DNA from: RGIG426 sp045598965
GTDB lineage: Bacteria > Bacillota > Clostridia > Oscillospirales > Acutalibacteraceae
Assembly (NCBI GenBank): GCA_045598965.1
Contig: JAZRVH010000007.1
Coordinates: 1-64,000 of the forward strand
Direction: 5' to 3'
DNA: 64,000 nucleotides
The notes under the pieces are model-generated. The model made no database searches. It saw only the letters and a program-made list of their open reading frames with translations, and was not told the DNA's origin. Position numbers and translations under genes: made by a program. Positions 32,046-40,656 of the stretch are shown here, piece after piece (the first letter of the stretch is position 1; each line of letters opens with the position of its first letter).

Positions 32046-32918
32046 TTATTCTTTCGGCTGATCGGCGACACCTTTGTTGAAGATAAAGAGTTTCGAAAAG
32101 ACGTAGTTGAGAATCAGCACGATGATGTTGCACAGGATTTTGGAAATACCGCCGGAGACGTGGAGGATATCCACGAGCAAAATCATACCGAACAGGTCGA
32201 TAAGGTAGGTGAGAGCACGGGCACCGAAAAACATACCCGCTTCACGTGCCAACTCCTTGAAACCGGTGGTTTTGCTGTGAAAGACGAACACTTTGTTGGT
32301 AAAATATGCAAAGATGACGGCGGCGAACCAGGCGATTGTTGTGGACAGCCAGGTAGGCATATGCAGCCACAGGTCACATACGTTAAAGGTGACGAGGTTC
32401 GCAATGGTGGCGAATACGCCGAAGATGAAATAGTCCACAATCTCCCGAGAGACGACTACGCACACGAATAAAACCAGTGCCATTCCGACTACGCCGCCCA
32501 ACATAAAGAGCAGAGCGATTATGTCAAAGTCGTTTCCTTGTATCATTGGCAACAGTGACCCCAGTACGGACAAAAGCCCGCCTACGTAAACGGCAGGAAG
32601 AAGGGCTTTGACACCCTCTTCTCGGCGTTCACAAGCCGCAAGCCATGCAAACCAAGTGGGAATTGCCAGCACGCCGGCGTAGAGGAAAAACAGCATCCAT
32701 TTGCCGCCGAACAAATCCACCATGTCGCCGATAAGCAGTTTGACAATGGTGTACATAAGACTTTCGCCGGAGGCAATCAACGCCGTGTGGGCAGAAGTTG
32801 GGAGGAATTGCACCACGCAGATGCCGGCGGCAGATAAAACGGTCAGGAGAATCCACAGCGTTTTATGCCAGCGTTTGCGAGGGGCTTTTACGGTTTCGGG
32901 AGTGTTCACTTCCGTCAT
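32046..32918 (-). CDS. GtrA-like membrane protein
   Basis: A 290-residue protein with about eight membrane helices. The last 130 residues are a GtrA-like domain (YFIFGVFATIANLVTFNV, then AYFTNKVFVFHSK near 220 and NYVFSKLFIFNKG at the end). GtrA proteins help flip lipid-linked sugars or sit beside cell-surface glycosyltransferases. The extra N-terminal half has four more helices. ATG 32918 is chosen over GTG 32927 because AAAGGAC is then ten bases upstream. Glycolipid transport is inferred. Confidence 0.78.
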   Translation of the reverse strand: MTEVNTPETVKAPRKRWHKTLWILLTVLSAAGICVVQFLPTSAHTALIASGESLMYTIVKLLIGDMVDLFGGKWMLFFLYAGVLAIPTWFAWLAACERREEGVKALLPAVYVGGLLSVLGSLLPMIQGNDFDIIALLFMLGGVVGMALVLFVCVVVSREIVDYFIFGVFATIANLVTFNVCDLWLHMPTWLSTTIAWFAAVIFAYFTNKVFVFHSKTTGFKELAREAGMFFGARALTYLIDLFGMILLVDILHVSGGISKILCNIIVLILNYVFSKLFIFNKGVADQPKE

Positions 32919-32946
32919 AGAAGTCACGTCCTTTCTTATGAAACAA

Positions 32947-34212
32947 TCAGTAGGATTTCATCGTGTATTTGCCGTCGGGATTGTATAATACAAAGGCGGC
33001 GTCTTTTCCACCTTGGGCACGCAGAGCGTGAAGCTCGTTGGCTATGGTTTCGTCGGGCATATCGTACGCTTGCACAAACGGAAGAAGCAACGGCTGTTTT
33101 GCTTTGTCAATAAGCTTCACTCGAAGGGCGGTTTGTTTCAGCGTAAGCTCCACGGCTTTTTGCGGGTCGCTTTCCGGATGGCGTAACGTTTCTTTGCCGA
33201 CCGTCAGCACGTCTCCCAGCGAATCCGGGAAAACAAGAGGGGCAATAGCATCCGCTCCGAAGTTTAACGGGTTGCCGCCATAGACGGCTGTGCTGTCGCT
33301 AAAGGTGGCAAGTGCCGGAACGCATACCAGGATTTTGGCATCGGCGTTCACTTTTTTGGCGGCGGATTTTGTGTCGGTCACAAACTTCGACAACACATCC
33401 AGTTTAGACAGATTGGAGAATTTTGTCGAGCCAAAAGAGGCGGCGTAGGTTTGGTAAGGGAACTGGACGCCGGTGAGCATAACATTCTTAAAGCCGATGC
33501 CCACAAGCTCGTTGACATAGCCTTGGATATAGGCGTGTGCCTCCGGAGCATAGGGGTTGAGCCACGGCTTGCCGCCACGGGATTTGGTGTTGTCCAGCCA
33601 GATAAACGAGGCATCGCCGGAATACAGCACACGAGCATCGTCTATTTCGTATGCGGCGGTGGGGTCCTCAAAACAGCAAAGACGGGGAATGGCACACACT
33701 CCCTGCTTTTCGCAGAAAGCGGAAAACGCTTTGAGGTCCGCTATGGACAAGGCGGTTTTGGAAATGCACGCCGCTTTTTTTGCTCCCGCTGTTGCGGAGG
33801 CATAGCTCACGGTACCGATGGCATCTTTCAGGTCGAATACCACAGCGTTAAGACCCGCTTTAACGGCGTTCTTTACCTGCGTCTCACGGGTGTCCTTGTT
33901 CATCAATGCCGCCGAGGTCATATAGAATGCGTGAGCCTCCGAAAGAGAGGGGATTTGCGGCGTGGTGGGTGCGGCGGTTGTCGTAACGGCGATGGTGGTG
34001 GAGGTGGGCACAGAAACTTCGCTGACAACTGAGGTTTCCGTTGCCGGCTTTTTGTGGGATAAGGTGGTGCCCAGCCATTTGGCGGTCAACACCCCGAGCC
34101 CGCACAGTGCCACCAGCAAAACGACTCCGCCGATGGGCTTCCACGGGATATGGAACCGACGCCGCCGGGAAAAGCTGTGACGGTTGCGACGGATTTTTCT
34201 TCTTCGAGCCAA
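32947..34212 (-). CDS. Membrane-anchored glycoside-hydrolase-like protein (DUF4015)
   Basis: A 421-residue protein. A very basic N terminus (ARRRKIRRNRHSFSRRRRFH) precedes one membrane helix at about residues 29-48. A Ser/Thr-rich linker follows (about 55-85), then a TIM-barrel-like DUF4015 domain with AVVFDLKDAIGTVSYAS near 125, IPRLCCFEDP near 175 and WLDNTKSRGGKPWLNPYAPE near 206. The family is annotated as putative glycosyl hydrolase related to GH13-like enzymes and would act outside the membrane. It lies between a GtrA-like gene and the Rnf-like cluster, with no tight coupling to either. Confidence 0.82.
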   Translation of the reverse strand: MARRRKIRRNRHSFSRRRRFHIPWKPIGGVVLLVALCGLGVLTAKWLGTTLSHKKPATETSVVSEVSVPTSTTIAVTTTAAPTTPQIPSLSEAHAFYMTSAALMNKDTRETQVKNAVKAGLNAVVFDLKDAIGTVSYASATAGAKKAACISKTALSIADLKAFSAFCEKQGVCAIPRLCCFEDPTAAYEIDDARVLYSGDASFIWLDNTKSRGGKPWLNPYAPEAHAYIQGYVNELVGIGFKNVMLTGVQFPYQTYAASFGSTKFSNLSKLDVLSKFVTDTKSAAKKVNADAKILVCVPALATFSDSTAVYGGNPLNFGADAIAPLVFPDSLGDVLTVGKETLRHPESDPQKAVELTLKQTALRVKLIDKAKQPLLLPFVQAYDMPDETIANELHALRAQGGKDAAFVLYNPDGKYTMKSY

Positions 34213-34309
34213 GATGAACGCCTCCTTTTAGACGTTAACAAGTAATCTACGTAAATAAGATATGCAAGAGAGTTAAAAACTCAATAAATAAGCGAAATAC
34301 ACAAGGGCG

Positions 34310-34912
34310 TTAAATAAAGGAAATGTCGCCGCCAAATCCGCACAGTGCCAAGGCTAAAATGCCGAGATAAAGGAACTGGGCGGGAAGTCCTGCAAAGGCG
34401 TGGGGCATTTCGCTGTGTTGCATACGGTCAATTCCCTCGTAAAAAAGGAGATAGACGAGGAAAAATCCCACCGCACCGCCTGCGGCAAGAGCCACATCGA
34501 GGAGCAGACTGCCACCGAATTGGTGGGGAGCAATCAAGGTAATGCCGGTGACGACGGTGTTGATGGCGGCAAAGGGGAGCATCGCCCGAACCCCCTCATA
34601 CACACGGGGCAAAACCCACTTAAAGAGGAGGGAAATCAAAAGATACCACACCGCCGACAACGCCACAATCACCAAAGGCCGAACGAATTCTGCGTTGGTG
34701 TTGCCGGGAAGCAGCGGGTCTATCGGGTGAAAGGACAAGGTGGTCAGTATGGAAAACAGCAGGAGACACAAGGCGAATACAACCCGGTTTTCAGGGCGTC
34801 GGGTTACACGAACGGTCAAAGCGGAGCCGATGCCGGTGGTAAGCACGAGGTTTTGGGTGAAGGCAGAGGCGAAAAACAACAAAAGTGCTTGATGGGCATT
34901 AGTGATTGCCAT
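34310..34912 (-). CDS. rnfA: RnfA-like membrane subunit lacking the iron-sulfur cysteines
   Basis: A 200-residue protein with six hydrophobic segments and the RnfA/NqrE fold. In RnfA proteins a cysteine in a GICP-type motif and another in an NC-type motif coordinate a membrane [2Fe-2S] cluster together with RnfE. Here the first reads GIGS (residues 27-30) and the second AINT (116-119), so both ligands are gone. Other cysteines exist but not at these places. ATG 34912 is preferred over GTG 34921 for the GGAGGTG upstream, and it overlaps the end of rnfE by 14 bases. It is last in the cluster, and no rnfB follows. Confidence 0.78.
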   Translation of the reverse strand: MAITNAHQALLLFFASAFTQNLVLTTGIGSALTVRVTRRPENRVVFALCLLLFSILTTLSFHPIDPLLPGNTNAEFVRPLVIVALSAVWYLLISLLFKWVLPRVYEGVRAMLPFAAINTVVTGITLIAPHQFGGSLLLDVALAAGGAVGFFLVYLLFYEGIDRMQHSEMPHAFAGLPAQFLYLGILALALCGFGGDISFI

Positions 34913-35555
34913 TGTCGACACCTCCCTCGTTCGATAAAACGGATGTTTTATTTGCCAGGTGGTTGCCTCGCTGTAACAGTGCCGCCAAAAGCCCTAACAG
35001 AATAAAAGCGGCAAAGGGGAGCGATGCTTGGGGCAAGTCGATGGAAAGGGGCAGGGGAATATCCCACAGCGTCCGTTTGGCGGCGATTTCCCGCAGAGCA
35101 CCGACCAGACACAGCACAAATCCAAACCCGAGCGAGGAGGCAAAGGCATCCAAAAATCCGGCACGGGCATCAAAATCGCTGACCGCATTGTCGCCATGAT
35201 AGGCGAACAGCGTCGTCACCGCCAAAAGCGGTAAGAACAGGTACAGTGAAGCGTATATTTCGGTGGAAACGGTGGTGTTGATGAGATAGGCTTCACCGCA
35301 CAGAAGTGCCGAGGCACATAACGTGTGGATCGGAATACGCAGTAAGGACGGCAACTTTTTGCCGACAGCCAGCATAAAAAGGCTGGTGATAATCAGCGTG
35401 ACGGTGGTGCAAACGAACATGGTTACGCTGGTTTTTAAGGTGGTAGCACCGCCGATAAGCGGGCAAAGGCCAACGCCCTCCACCAGCACGAGGTTGCTCT
35501 TGAATGCTCGATTCACAAACAGCGAGCGATAGTGTTTTCGGGAACGATGTTTCAT
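34899..35555 (-). CDS. rnfE: RnfE-like membrane subunit
   Basis: A 218-residue protein with six hydrophobic segments and the RnfE/NqrD fold. It starts with NLVLVEGVGLCPLIGG near residue 21, matching the family GLCP motif, and Cys31 is kept. The second cluster cysteine, normally in an NC motif near residue 113, is replaced (LLAVTTLF). GFGFVLCLVGALREI near 150 matches the conserved final helices. The C-terminal 30 residues are hydrophilic. It overlaps rnfD by four bases upstream and rnfA downstream. In complete clusters rnfG separates rnfD and rnfE; here there is no room for it. Confidence 0.82.
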   Translation of the reverse strand: MKHRSRKHYRSLFVNRAFKSNLVLVEGVGLCPLIGGATTLKTSVTMFVCTTVTLIITSLFMLAVGKKLPSLLRIPIHTLCASALLCGEAYLINTTVSTEIYASLYLFLPLLAVTTLFAYHGDNAVSDFDARAGFLDAFASSLGFGFVLCLVGALREIAAKRTLWDIPLPLSIDLPQASLPFAAFILLGLLAALLQRGNHLANKTSVLSNEGGVDNGNH

Positions 35556-36538
35556 TCTGCCTCACGCTCCTTTCGTCTCTGACGGCGGGGACGCAGTAAA
35601 TGCCATGCAAATCGGTCCACCGCACCGGAACAGGCGTTGCAAAGAAGCAGAGCAAAGCAGAAGCCCTCCTCAAACTGGCCGATGTGACGCATAATCATTG
35701 TAAGGGCTCCCACCATTACACCGAAAATGACGTGAGCTAACGGGTGACGGGGAGAGGTGACCGGGTCATTGAGCATAAACACCGCACCAAATACGAGGTA
35801 TCCGGAGCAAAGCTCTACAAGAACGCTTTGATACCAGGTGATATCGGTTGCTCGGGGGAAAAGTGCCGCCGCCACAGCACAGGTGGCGAGGCACGAGAGC
35901 GTGAGCAAGGGAGCGGCACTGCGACGTATAAACAGATACACTGCACCGGCACAAATAATCAAAATAGCAACGGCACCGATAGGGCCGGTGACTTGACCAA
36001 TCAGCAAATCCACCCACGAAAACGAGGTGCTTCCGCCGGTTTTGAGTAATCCTGCGGGAGAGGCCGCTACGTTGACGTTCGGATTCCAAACGGTAAACGG
36101 AATAACCGCCTCTCGAGCCGGATAGGAGAAAACGTGTTTTGAAAAACATTCGGTGACAAACGCAAGTCCGGCGGCGGCGGGGTTAAAGAGGTTGTGACCG
36201 CTTCCGCCGAAAGGAAGCTTCACAATACACACAGCAAAGGCGGTGGCGATTACGGGCACAAACAAGGGGACAGATGCCGGCAGTAACAGAGAAACAATAA
36301 GTCCCGTTACGACGGCGGTGCCGTCAGAGAGCGTTGTGCGGCGACGAGCAATCCACCCGCCGATGAGTTCAAAGAGAACCGCACTGAATACCGCAGTGCC
36401 GCACACGAGAAGTACACGCATTCCAAACAAAACACAGCCGAAAATCACAGCGGGAAGCAGTGCCAATATGACGTCAACGGAAAGGGAAAAAACTTTTGCC
36501 TCGTTTTGGGAGAAGGGGGCTTTGAGCGAATTATTCAT
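35552..36538 (-). CDS. rnfD: RnfD-like membrane subunit with a changed flavin site
   Basis: A 328-residue protein with about nine hydrophobic segments. GGSGHNLFNPAAAGLAF near residues 111-127 is the RnfD/NqrB signature. The usual flavin-attachment region (S/T-G-A-T followed by P and LLK) aligns with VAASPAGLLK near residue 157-166, where the acceptor threonine is replaced by Ser160. The conserved MLNDPVTSPRHP lies near 258. RnfD normally carries covalent FMN and forms the membrane electron path and ion channel. It overlaps rnfC by eight bases and rnfE by four. Confidence 0.85.
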   Translation of the reverse strand: MNNSLKAPFSQNEAKVFSLSVDVILALLPAVIFGCVLFGMRVLLVCGTAVFSAVLFELIGGWIARRRTTLSDGTAVVTGLIVSLLLPASVPLFVPVIATAFAVCIVKLPFGGSGHNLFNPAAAGLAFVTECFSKHVFSYPAREAVIPFTVWNPNVNVAASPAGLLKTGGSTSFSWVDLLIGQVTGPIGAVAILIICAGAVYLFIRRSAAPLLTLSCLATCAVAAALFPRATDITWYQSVLVELCSGYLVFGAVFMLNDPVTSPRHPLAHVIFGVMVGALTMIMRHIGQFEEGFCFALLLCNACSGAVDRFAWHLLRPRRQRRKEREAE

Positions 36539-37775
36539 AGTGATGCACCCCCCAATTCAGCAATACCCGTCCGCTTTCCTCGATGCCTTGCTTTACTCGT
36601 TCGGACACGGGGCGGTTGGCGGGGCAGACAACCGAGCAGGCGTTACAGCCGTCGCAATCTGTTACCGACAAAGCGGGAAGTTTCGAAAATTGCAAATTTT
36701 CCACCCGCCGTGCAATCTCATAAGGCAGCAGGTGTTTATGGCATACGGCGGCACAGCGACCGCAACCGATGCAAGCGTGAATAGCGGGCGATTTTCCGCC
36801 TTTGAATGCCAGTACGCAGGTGGTACCGGATAAAATGGGAAAGGTGTCCTCGCTTACGGCAATGCCGGTGAAGCTGTCACCGATAACATAGTAGGCGGGC
36901 TCGTCAATGAGACCGCACAGCGAGAATACCTCCGACAAAGGGGTGCCGAACGGCACTCGCACGTTGGCGGGAAGAGAGACGGCGTCGCCGGCGACGGTGA
37001 CGGTGGCGAAGCCCTGCGGTTCGGAAAAAGCACACGCACGGTAAAGAGCAAGGCACGCCTGCACGCCGATGCGGGCGATGGGACGCCCTTTTTTCTCAAC
37101 CTTGTGAGGATAGGTGTCACGGTGGTCACGCACAAGGCGACCCTTGGGGAGAATGGCGGCAATTTCCTTATAAGCGGCGTTGCCTGCCCGAAGCAATACA
37201 TGGTAGTCACCGGCACCAATCGTTTTGGCGGCAAGCATCAATCCGTCGGCACACAAAGCACCGTTTTGCCGTAACGTGGCAAGAGCGGCAGAGCCGTAAG
37301 GCTGGTCCTCTACGGCGTCGGCAACCAAAAGCGGCTCGGTACTCTCTGTAAAGGTGGTTAGCTTGTCAGCTAAATTCATACCGTCCAGCTCGTCTACAAT
37401 GTGAGCGGCACGGCAAGCGGCTAAAATTTCGTCCGAAGAGAGAGTGAAAACGTCGATGGGGGCCGGTTCTTCTTCCGTGAGGGCAAGGGTGTCCAGCTCG
37501 AGATATTCCGTATCCCCCCACAAAGGATGATGAAGGGTGACGTTTTCGGCGATAGCTCCGGTGACGGGAGCAAACAGCGGGTGTTCGCCGTCGGTCAAAA
37601 TTTGACCACGCTTCACCGTGTCGTATAATCCGACTAACGGGGTGAGCGGTTGTCCGTTATCCCTCAAAGGCAACAGCAGTTTGGGCATACGGCACAAATC
37701 CAGTGTAGGTAAACTGGCGGCAGGCTCTTTTTCCGAGGGGAATGAAAGAGCGTATTGCGGATAGGTTACGGACAA
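36531..37775 (-). CDS. rnfC: RnfC-like iron-sulfur subunit without the NADH/FMN site
   Basis: A 414-residue protein. The N-terminal barrel-sandwich region (PLVGLYDTVKRGQI near 46) and two [4Fe-4S] motifs (CIGCGRCAAVC near 335 and CDGCNACSVVC near 374) are kept. The nucleotide/flavin segments are not. The expected GMGGAGFP-type loop reads VDELDGMNLADKLT near 127-140, and the NGAECEPY block reads VEDQPYGS. The YPQG-x-EK block reads YPHKVEKKG. TTG 37775 is chosen because AAAAGGAGG lies nine bases upstream; GTG 37805 lies before that site. It is first in the cluster. In a working Rnf complex RnfC would oxidise or reduce NADH. Confidence 0.85.
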   Translation of the reverse strand: MSVTYPQYALSFPSEKEPAASLPTLDLCRMPKLLLPLRDNGQPLTPLVGLYDTVKRGQILTDGEHPLFAPVTGAIAENVTLHHPLWGDTEYLELDTLALTEEEPAPIDVFTLSSDEILAACRAAHIVDELDGMNLADKLTTFTESTEPLLVADAVEDQPYGSAALATLRQNGALCADGLMLAAKTIGAGDYHVLLRAGNAAYKEIAAILPKGRLVRDHRDTYPHKVEKKGRPIARIGVQACLALYRACAFSEPQGFATVTVAGDAVSLPANVRVPFGTPLSEVFSLCGLIDEPAYYVIGDSFTGIAVSEDTFPILSGTTCVLAFKGGKSPAIHACIGCGRCAAVCHKHLLPYEIARRVENLQFSKLPALSVTDCDGCNACSVVCPANRPVSERVKQGIEESGRVLLNWGVHHYE

Positions 37776-37815
37776 GACGACACCTCCTTTTAACAGAATT
37801 TCCACCGATTCCCGC

Positions 37816-37844
37816 TTGCAAAAGCGGCGGTGCCCTCATAGAAT
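37816..37844 (+). promoter_or_regulatory. Promoter of the MecA-like gene
   Basis: TTGCAA at 37816, 17 bases, TAGAAT at 37839-37844. No comparable promoter for the opposing rnf operon is obvious in 37776-37864. Confidence 0.55.
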
Positions 37845-37864
37845 GAAAGAGGGGGGCGAGTGCC

Positions 37865-38404
37865 ATGGAGCGGGAACGGTTAGGTAACGGATGTTACCGT
37901 GTATTTTTAAGTGATGAGGAATTGCAGGATTGGGGTCTTTCTTTCGAAAGACTTTCCATGCGTTCCCCGTGTACCCGTGCATTGTTATCGGCTTTGTTGA
38001 CCGATGCATTCGAGGGAGAACTGCTTCCCGCCGACGGGATAATTGCCGAGGTGTTCCCGGTTGAGGGCGGGTGCTGTCTTTTGTTTTCACGGGAGAGCAA
38101 GCGGGAAAATGCTACATATAACAGCAGTCCGCTTTGCGTGGTGTTCTCGGATGTAGATGCGTTGTTTTCTTTCTGTAAAGCGGCGGCGGGAACGTGTCCT
38201 GCCGGCGGCAGTTTGTACGTATATGACGGTTGTCCGTGCCTTGTATTGATTCCTACTCCGGCAAGAATGGCACAGACAACGGCGTTGCTCTCACAATGGG
38301 AATGTTCGGTGCAATACGGCGAAGCCGCTGCCGCTTTCCTTGCGGAGCACGGGTCGCTCGTGTTTGCGGGTGATGCGTTAGAGCGATTGAACGAACTTGG
38401 TTAA
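37865..38404 (+). CDS. MecA-like adaptor protein (tentative)
   Basis: A 179-residue protein. The N-terminal 80 residues have the pattern of MecA/NegA adaptors (LSDEELQDWGLSFERL near residue 16, then an acidic helix and a strand EVFPVEGGCCLLFS near 62). A second alpha/beta half follows from about 100. MecA-type adaptors feed substrates such as competence factors to ClpCP. Similarity is moderate, so an unrelated conserved protein is possible. ATG 37865 follows GAGGGGGGCGAG. Its 3' end overlaps the convergent rpe gene by 27 bases. Confidence 0.55.
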   Translation: MERERLGNGCYRVFLSDEELQDWGLSFERLSMRSPCTRALLSALLTDAFEGELLPADGIIAEVFPVEGGCCLLFSRESKRENATYNSSPLCVVFSDVDALFSFCKAAAGTCPAGGSLYVYDGCPCLVLIPTPARMAQTTALLSQWECSVQYGEAAAAFLAEHGSLVFAGDALERLNELG

Positions 38405-39022
38405 ATCGGCGGCATCGGTGTCGTTGAAAAACGCACTTCCCACCACCACAACATCACAGCCGGCATCGGCACAGGCTTTGGCGGTATCCCGGTTGACACC
38501 GCCGTCGATTTCAATGACAAAGTCAAGCCCACGGCGTTCCCGCTCTTTGACGAGTGCCTCAACCTTCGGCAGCATATCCGCCATGAAGTGTTGACCGCCG
38601 AAGCCGGGCTCCACCGTCATAATCAGCACCAGTGCCAAGTCGTCCAAATACGGGAAGACCTCCTCAACCGGCGTGTTGGGTTTGACGGTTAATGCCGCCT
38701 TTTTCCCACGCTCTTTGATGTGGGCAATGGTGTCGGCGATCGGAGCATCGCTTTCAATATGAAAATTGACAATATCCGCTCCCGCATCGATAAAGGCATC
38801 GATAAGGCGATCGGGATATTGCATCATCAGGTGTACGTCAAAGGGCATGCTCGTAATCGGACGAAGCCGTTTAATTACCGGCGGTCCAAAGCTTAGGTTT
38901 GGGACAAACACGCCATCCATTACGTCCAGATGAACCATATCCACACCGGATTGCTCAACGAATTTCAGTTCCTCACCCATTTTTGCGTAGTCACAGGTAA
39001 GGATAGAGGGAGAAATCTGCAT
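38378..39022 (-). CDS. rpe: Ribulose-phosphate 3-epimerase
   Basis: A 214-residue pentose-phosphate enzyme interconverting ribulose 5-phosphate and xylulose 5-phosphate in the cytoplasm. It starts MQISPSILTCDYAKMGEEL. The metal and catalytic motifs are HLDVMDGVFVPNLSFG near residue 32, DVHLMM near 63, VEPGFGGQHFM near 138 and EIDGGVN near 170. ATG 39022 is chosen because AAGGAG lies ten bases upstream; GTG 39031 falls on that site. It is 14 bases behind the RibF-HAD gene and probably cotranscribed with it. Confidence 0.95.
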   Translation of the reverse strand: MQISPSILTCDYAKMGEELKFVEQSGVDMVHLDVMDGVFVPNLSFGPPVIKRLRPITSMPFDVHLMMQYPDRLIDAFIDAGADIVNFHIESDAPIADTIAHIKERGKKAALTVKPNTPVEEVFPYLDDLALVLIMTVEPGFGGQHFMADMLPKVEALVKERERRGLDFVIEIDGGVNRDTAKACADAGCDVVVVGSAFFNDTDAADLTKFVQSL

Positions 39023-39036
39023 AGCGTACACGCTCC

Positions 39037-40629
39037 TTATAAATCGAGAATTTCGGGAATTTGCGAAAGGGTGGTGACGGTGGGGACATTCTTCGCCAGA
39101 TGCAGGTCAAACGCATCCACATATATCACACCCATTCCGGCGGCGGTTGCCCCGGACAAATCGTAATAGGGATGGTCGCCGACATAGAGACAATCGGCAG
39201 GGGAAACGCCGAGCCTTGCGGCGGCACGACAGAAAATTTCGGGGTCGGGCTTGCGAATCCCCTCATCTCCCGAAACAACGGACAAATCGAGCAGCGGTCG
39301 AAGCCCGGAAATGTCCAGCTTTCGGCCTTGCATAGAACTGTATCCGTTGGTAATCAGACCAACAAGCAATCCTTTTTTTCGTAAAAGCTCAAGGGTGGCT
39401 TGTGCGTCATCAAACAACACGGTTTCCGATGCTAACACTTGCCGGCATTCGGCGGTCAGCTCGTCGATAGACGGCGGATTTTGCCATTGCCACAAATCAA
39501 TAAGCTCTTGAAAATAGTCGGGATAGGGAATGTACTTTGAGCCGTTTATATGAGCGTGACCGTCGCCGTTGCGATGCCACATCTCGACGGCACGTTCCTC
39601 CTGCTTTTCGGGAGACAGTGTCGGAAAATGCCGTTTAACGAAGCGGTCGGCATAGCGTTTATATGCCGCCGGACGGCTTTGCAGTGTATCGTCAAAATCG
39701 AACAAAATCGCTTTCACCTTGCCGCTTGCGGTGAGGTGTTTTTTTGCGGTTTTTCGGTCGATTTCCAGTTGTCGTTTTAAGTCGTTTTCTGACGAAAAGG
39801 TGCGTTCCTCTCGCAAAAAGCGAACAAGGGAAACACGCAGTTCTTTGGCGTAAAGGTCGCCGGAATAGTCGAAAATCGAGGTTTCACAAAGCGGAACATT
39901 ATTTTCGAAGGTGGGGCGAACGCCGATGTTGGTTAAAGCGGAGTGGACGAAGCCGTCCACCTCAACCGTCGAGAGGTATACGCCGTGTTGCGGCACGGCG
40001 AATCCGGGCTTTAGGGGAAGATTGATGGTGGGAAATCCCAGTGCGGTTCCACGCCCGTCGCCGTGCTCCACCGTTCCGCCAAGGGAAAAGGGGTGGCCGA
40101 GCAAGCGGTTGGCGAGGGGAATATCGCCATAGCTTAAAGCGTTTCGGATGCGGGACGAGCTGACGGGCTCATGATCGCAAAGCACCGTTTCGGCGACGAT
40201 AACCCGAATTCCCTCGGCGTCGCAGAGTGTTTTAAGCAGTGCCACATCGCCGGTGCCGCCGCTTCCAAAGCGGAAATTTTCGCCGCAGGAAACGAGAGCG
40301 GCGTGCAGTTGTTCTTTCAGCACGTTTTTTACGAACTCGGCGGGGGAAAGTGTGCAGATGGCAGAAAAATCTGCCAAAACGAGCTCGTCTGCACCGGTTT
40401 TCTCGATACAATCGCATCGGTCGGCAAGGGTTTGCAGTCGAGCGGCGTTTTTGGGAAGAGTTTTCTCGTCCGAAAAGGACAATACCGTGGCGGTCAACCC
40501 GTCAGCATCCAAAACCTTTGAGATGACGGCACGGTGACCGATATGCATTCCGTCAAAAAGCCCCAACGCCACCGCACGAGGTGTTGCGGGAAATCGGGTG
40601 TTGACGGAAGTGAGCGAATAGGTTTGCAA
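39037..40629 (-). CDS. ribF: RibF (riboflavin kinase/FAD synthetase) fused to a HAD phosphatase
   Basis: A 530-residue fusion. Residues 10-175 form the FAD synthetase domain (VALGLFDGMHIGHRAV near 20, SSSRIR near 158). Residues 175-300 form the riboflavin kinase domain (GRGTALGFPTINL near 192, HGVYLSTVEVDG near 215). A HAD hydrolase follows, with ILFDFDDTL near 308, an ITNG motif, GIRKPDPEIF and VGDHPYYDL near the end. RibF alone is usually 300-320 residues. HAD phosphatases dephosphorylate a riboflavin precursor or FMN in other bacteria, so the fusion may couple steps of flavin metabolism; this is inference. TTG 40629 follows GGAAAGGGG. GTG 40656, directly after the truB stop, is the alternative start. 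Confidence 0.9.
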   Translation of the reverse strand: MQTYSLTSVNTRFPATPRAVALGLFDGMHIGHRAVISKVLDADGLTATVLSFSDEKTLPKNAARLQTLADRCDCIEKTGADELVLADFSAICTLSPAEFVKNVLKEQLHAALVSCGENFRFGSGGTGDVALLKTLCDAEGIRVIVAETVLCDHEPVSSSRIRNALSYGDIPLANRLLGHPFSLGGTVEHGDGRGTALGFPTINLPLKPGFAVPQHGVYLSTVEVDGFVHSALTNIGVRPTFENNVPLCETSIFDYSGDLYAKELRVSLVRFLREERTFSSENDLKRQLEIDRKTAKKHLTASGKVKAILFDFDDTLQSRPAAYKRYADRFVKRHFPTLSPEKQEERAVEMWHRNGDGHAHINGSKYIPYPDYFQELIDLWQWQNPPSIDELTAECRQVLASETVLFDDAQATLELLRKKGLLVGLITNGYSSMQGRKLDISGLRPLLDLSVVSGDEGIRKPDPEIFCRAAARLGVSPADCLYVGDHPYYDLSGATAAGMGVIYVDAFDLHLAKNVPTVTTLSQIPEILDL

Positions 40630-40656
40630 AGCCGATTTCCCCTTTCCGTTCCCCAC

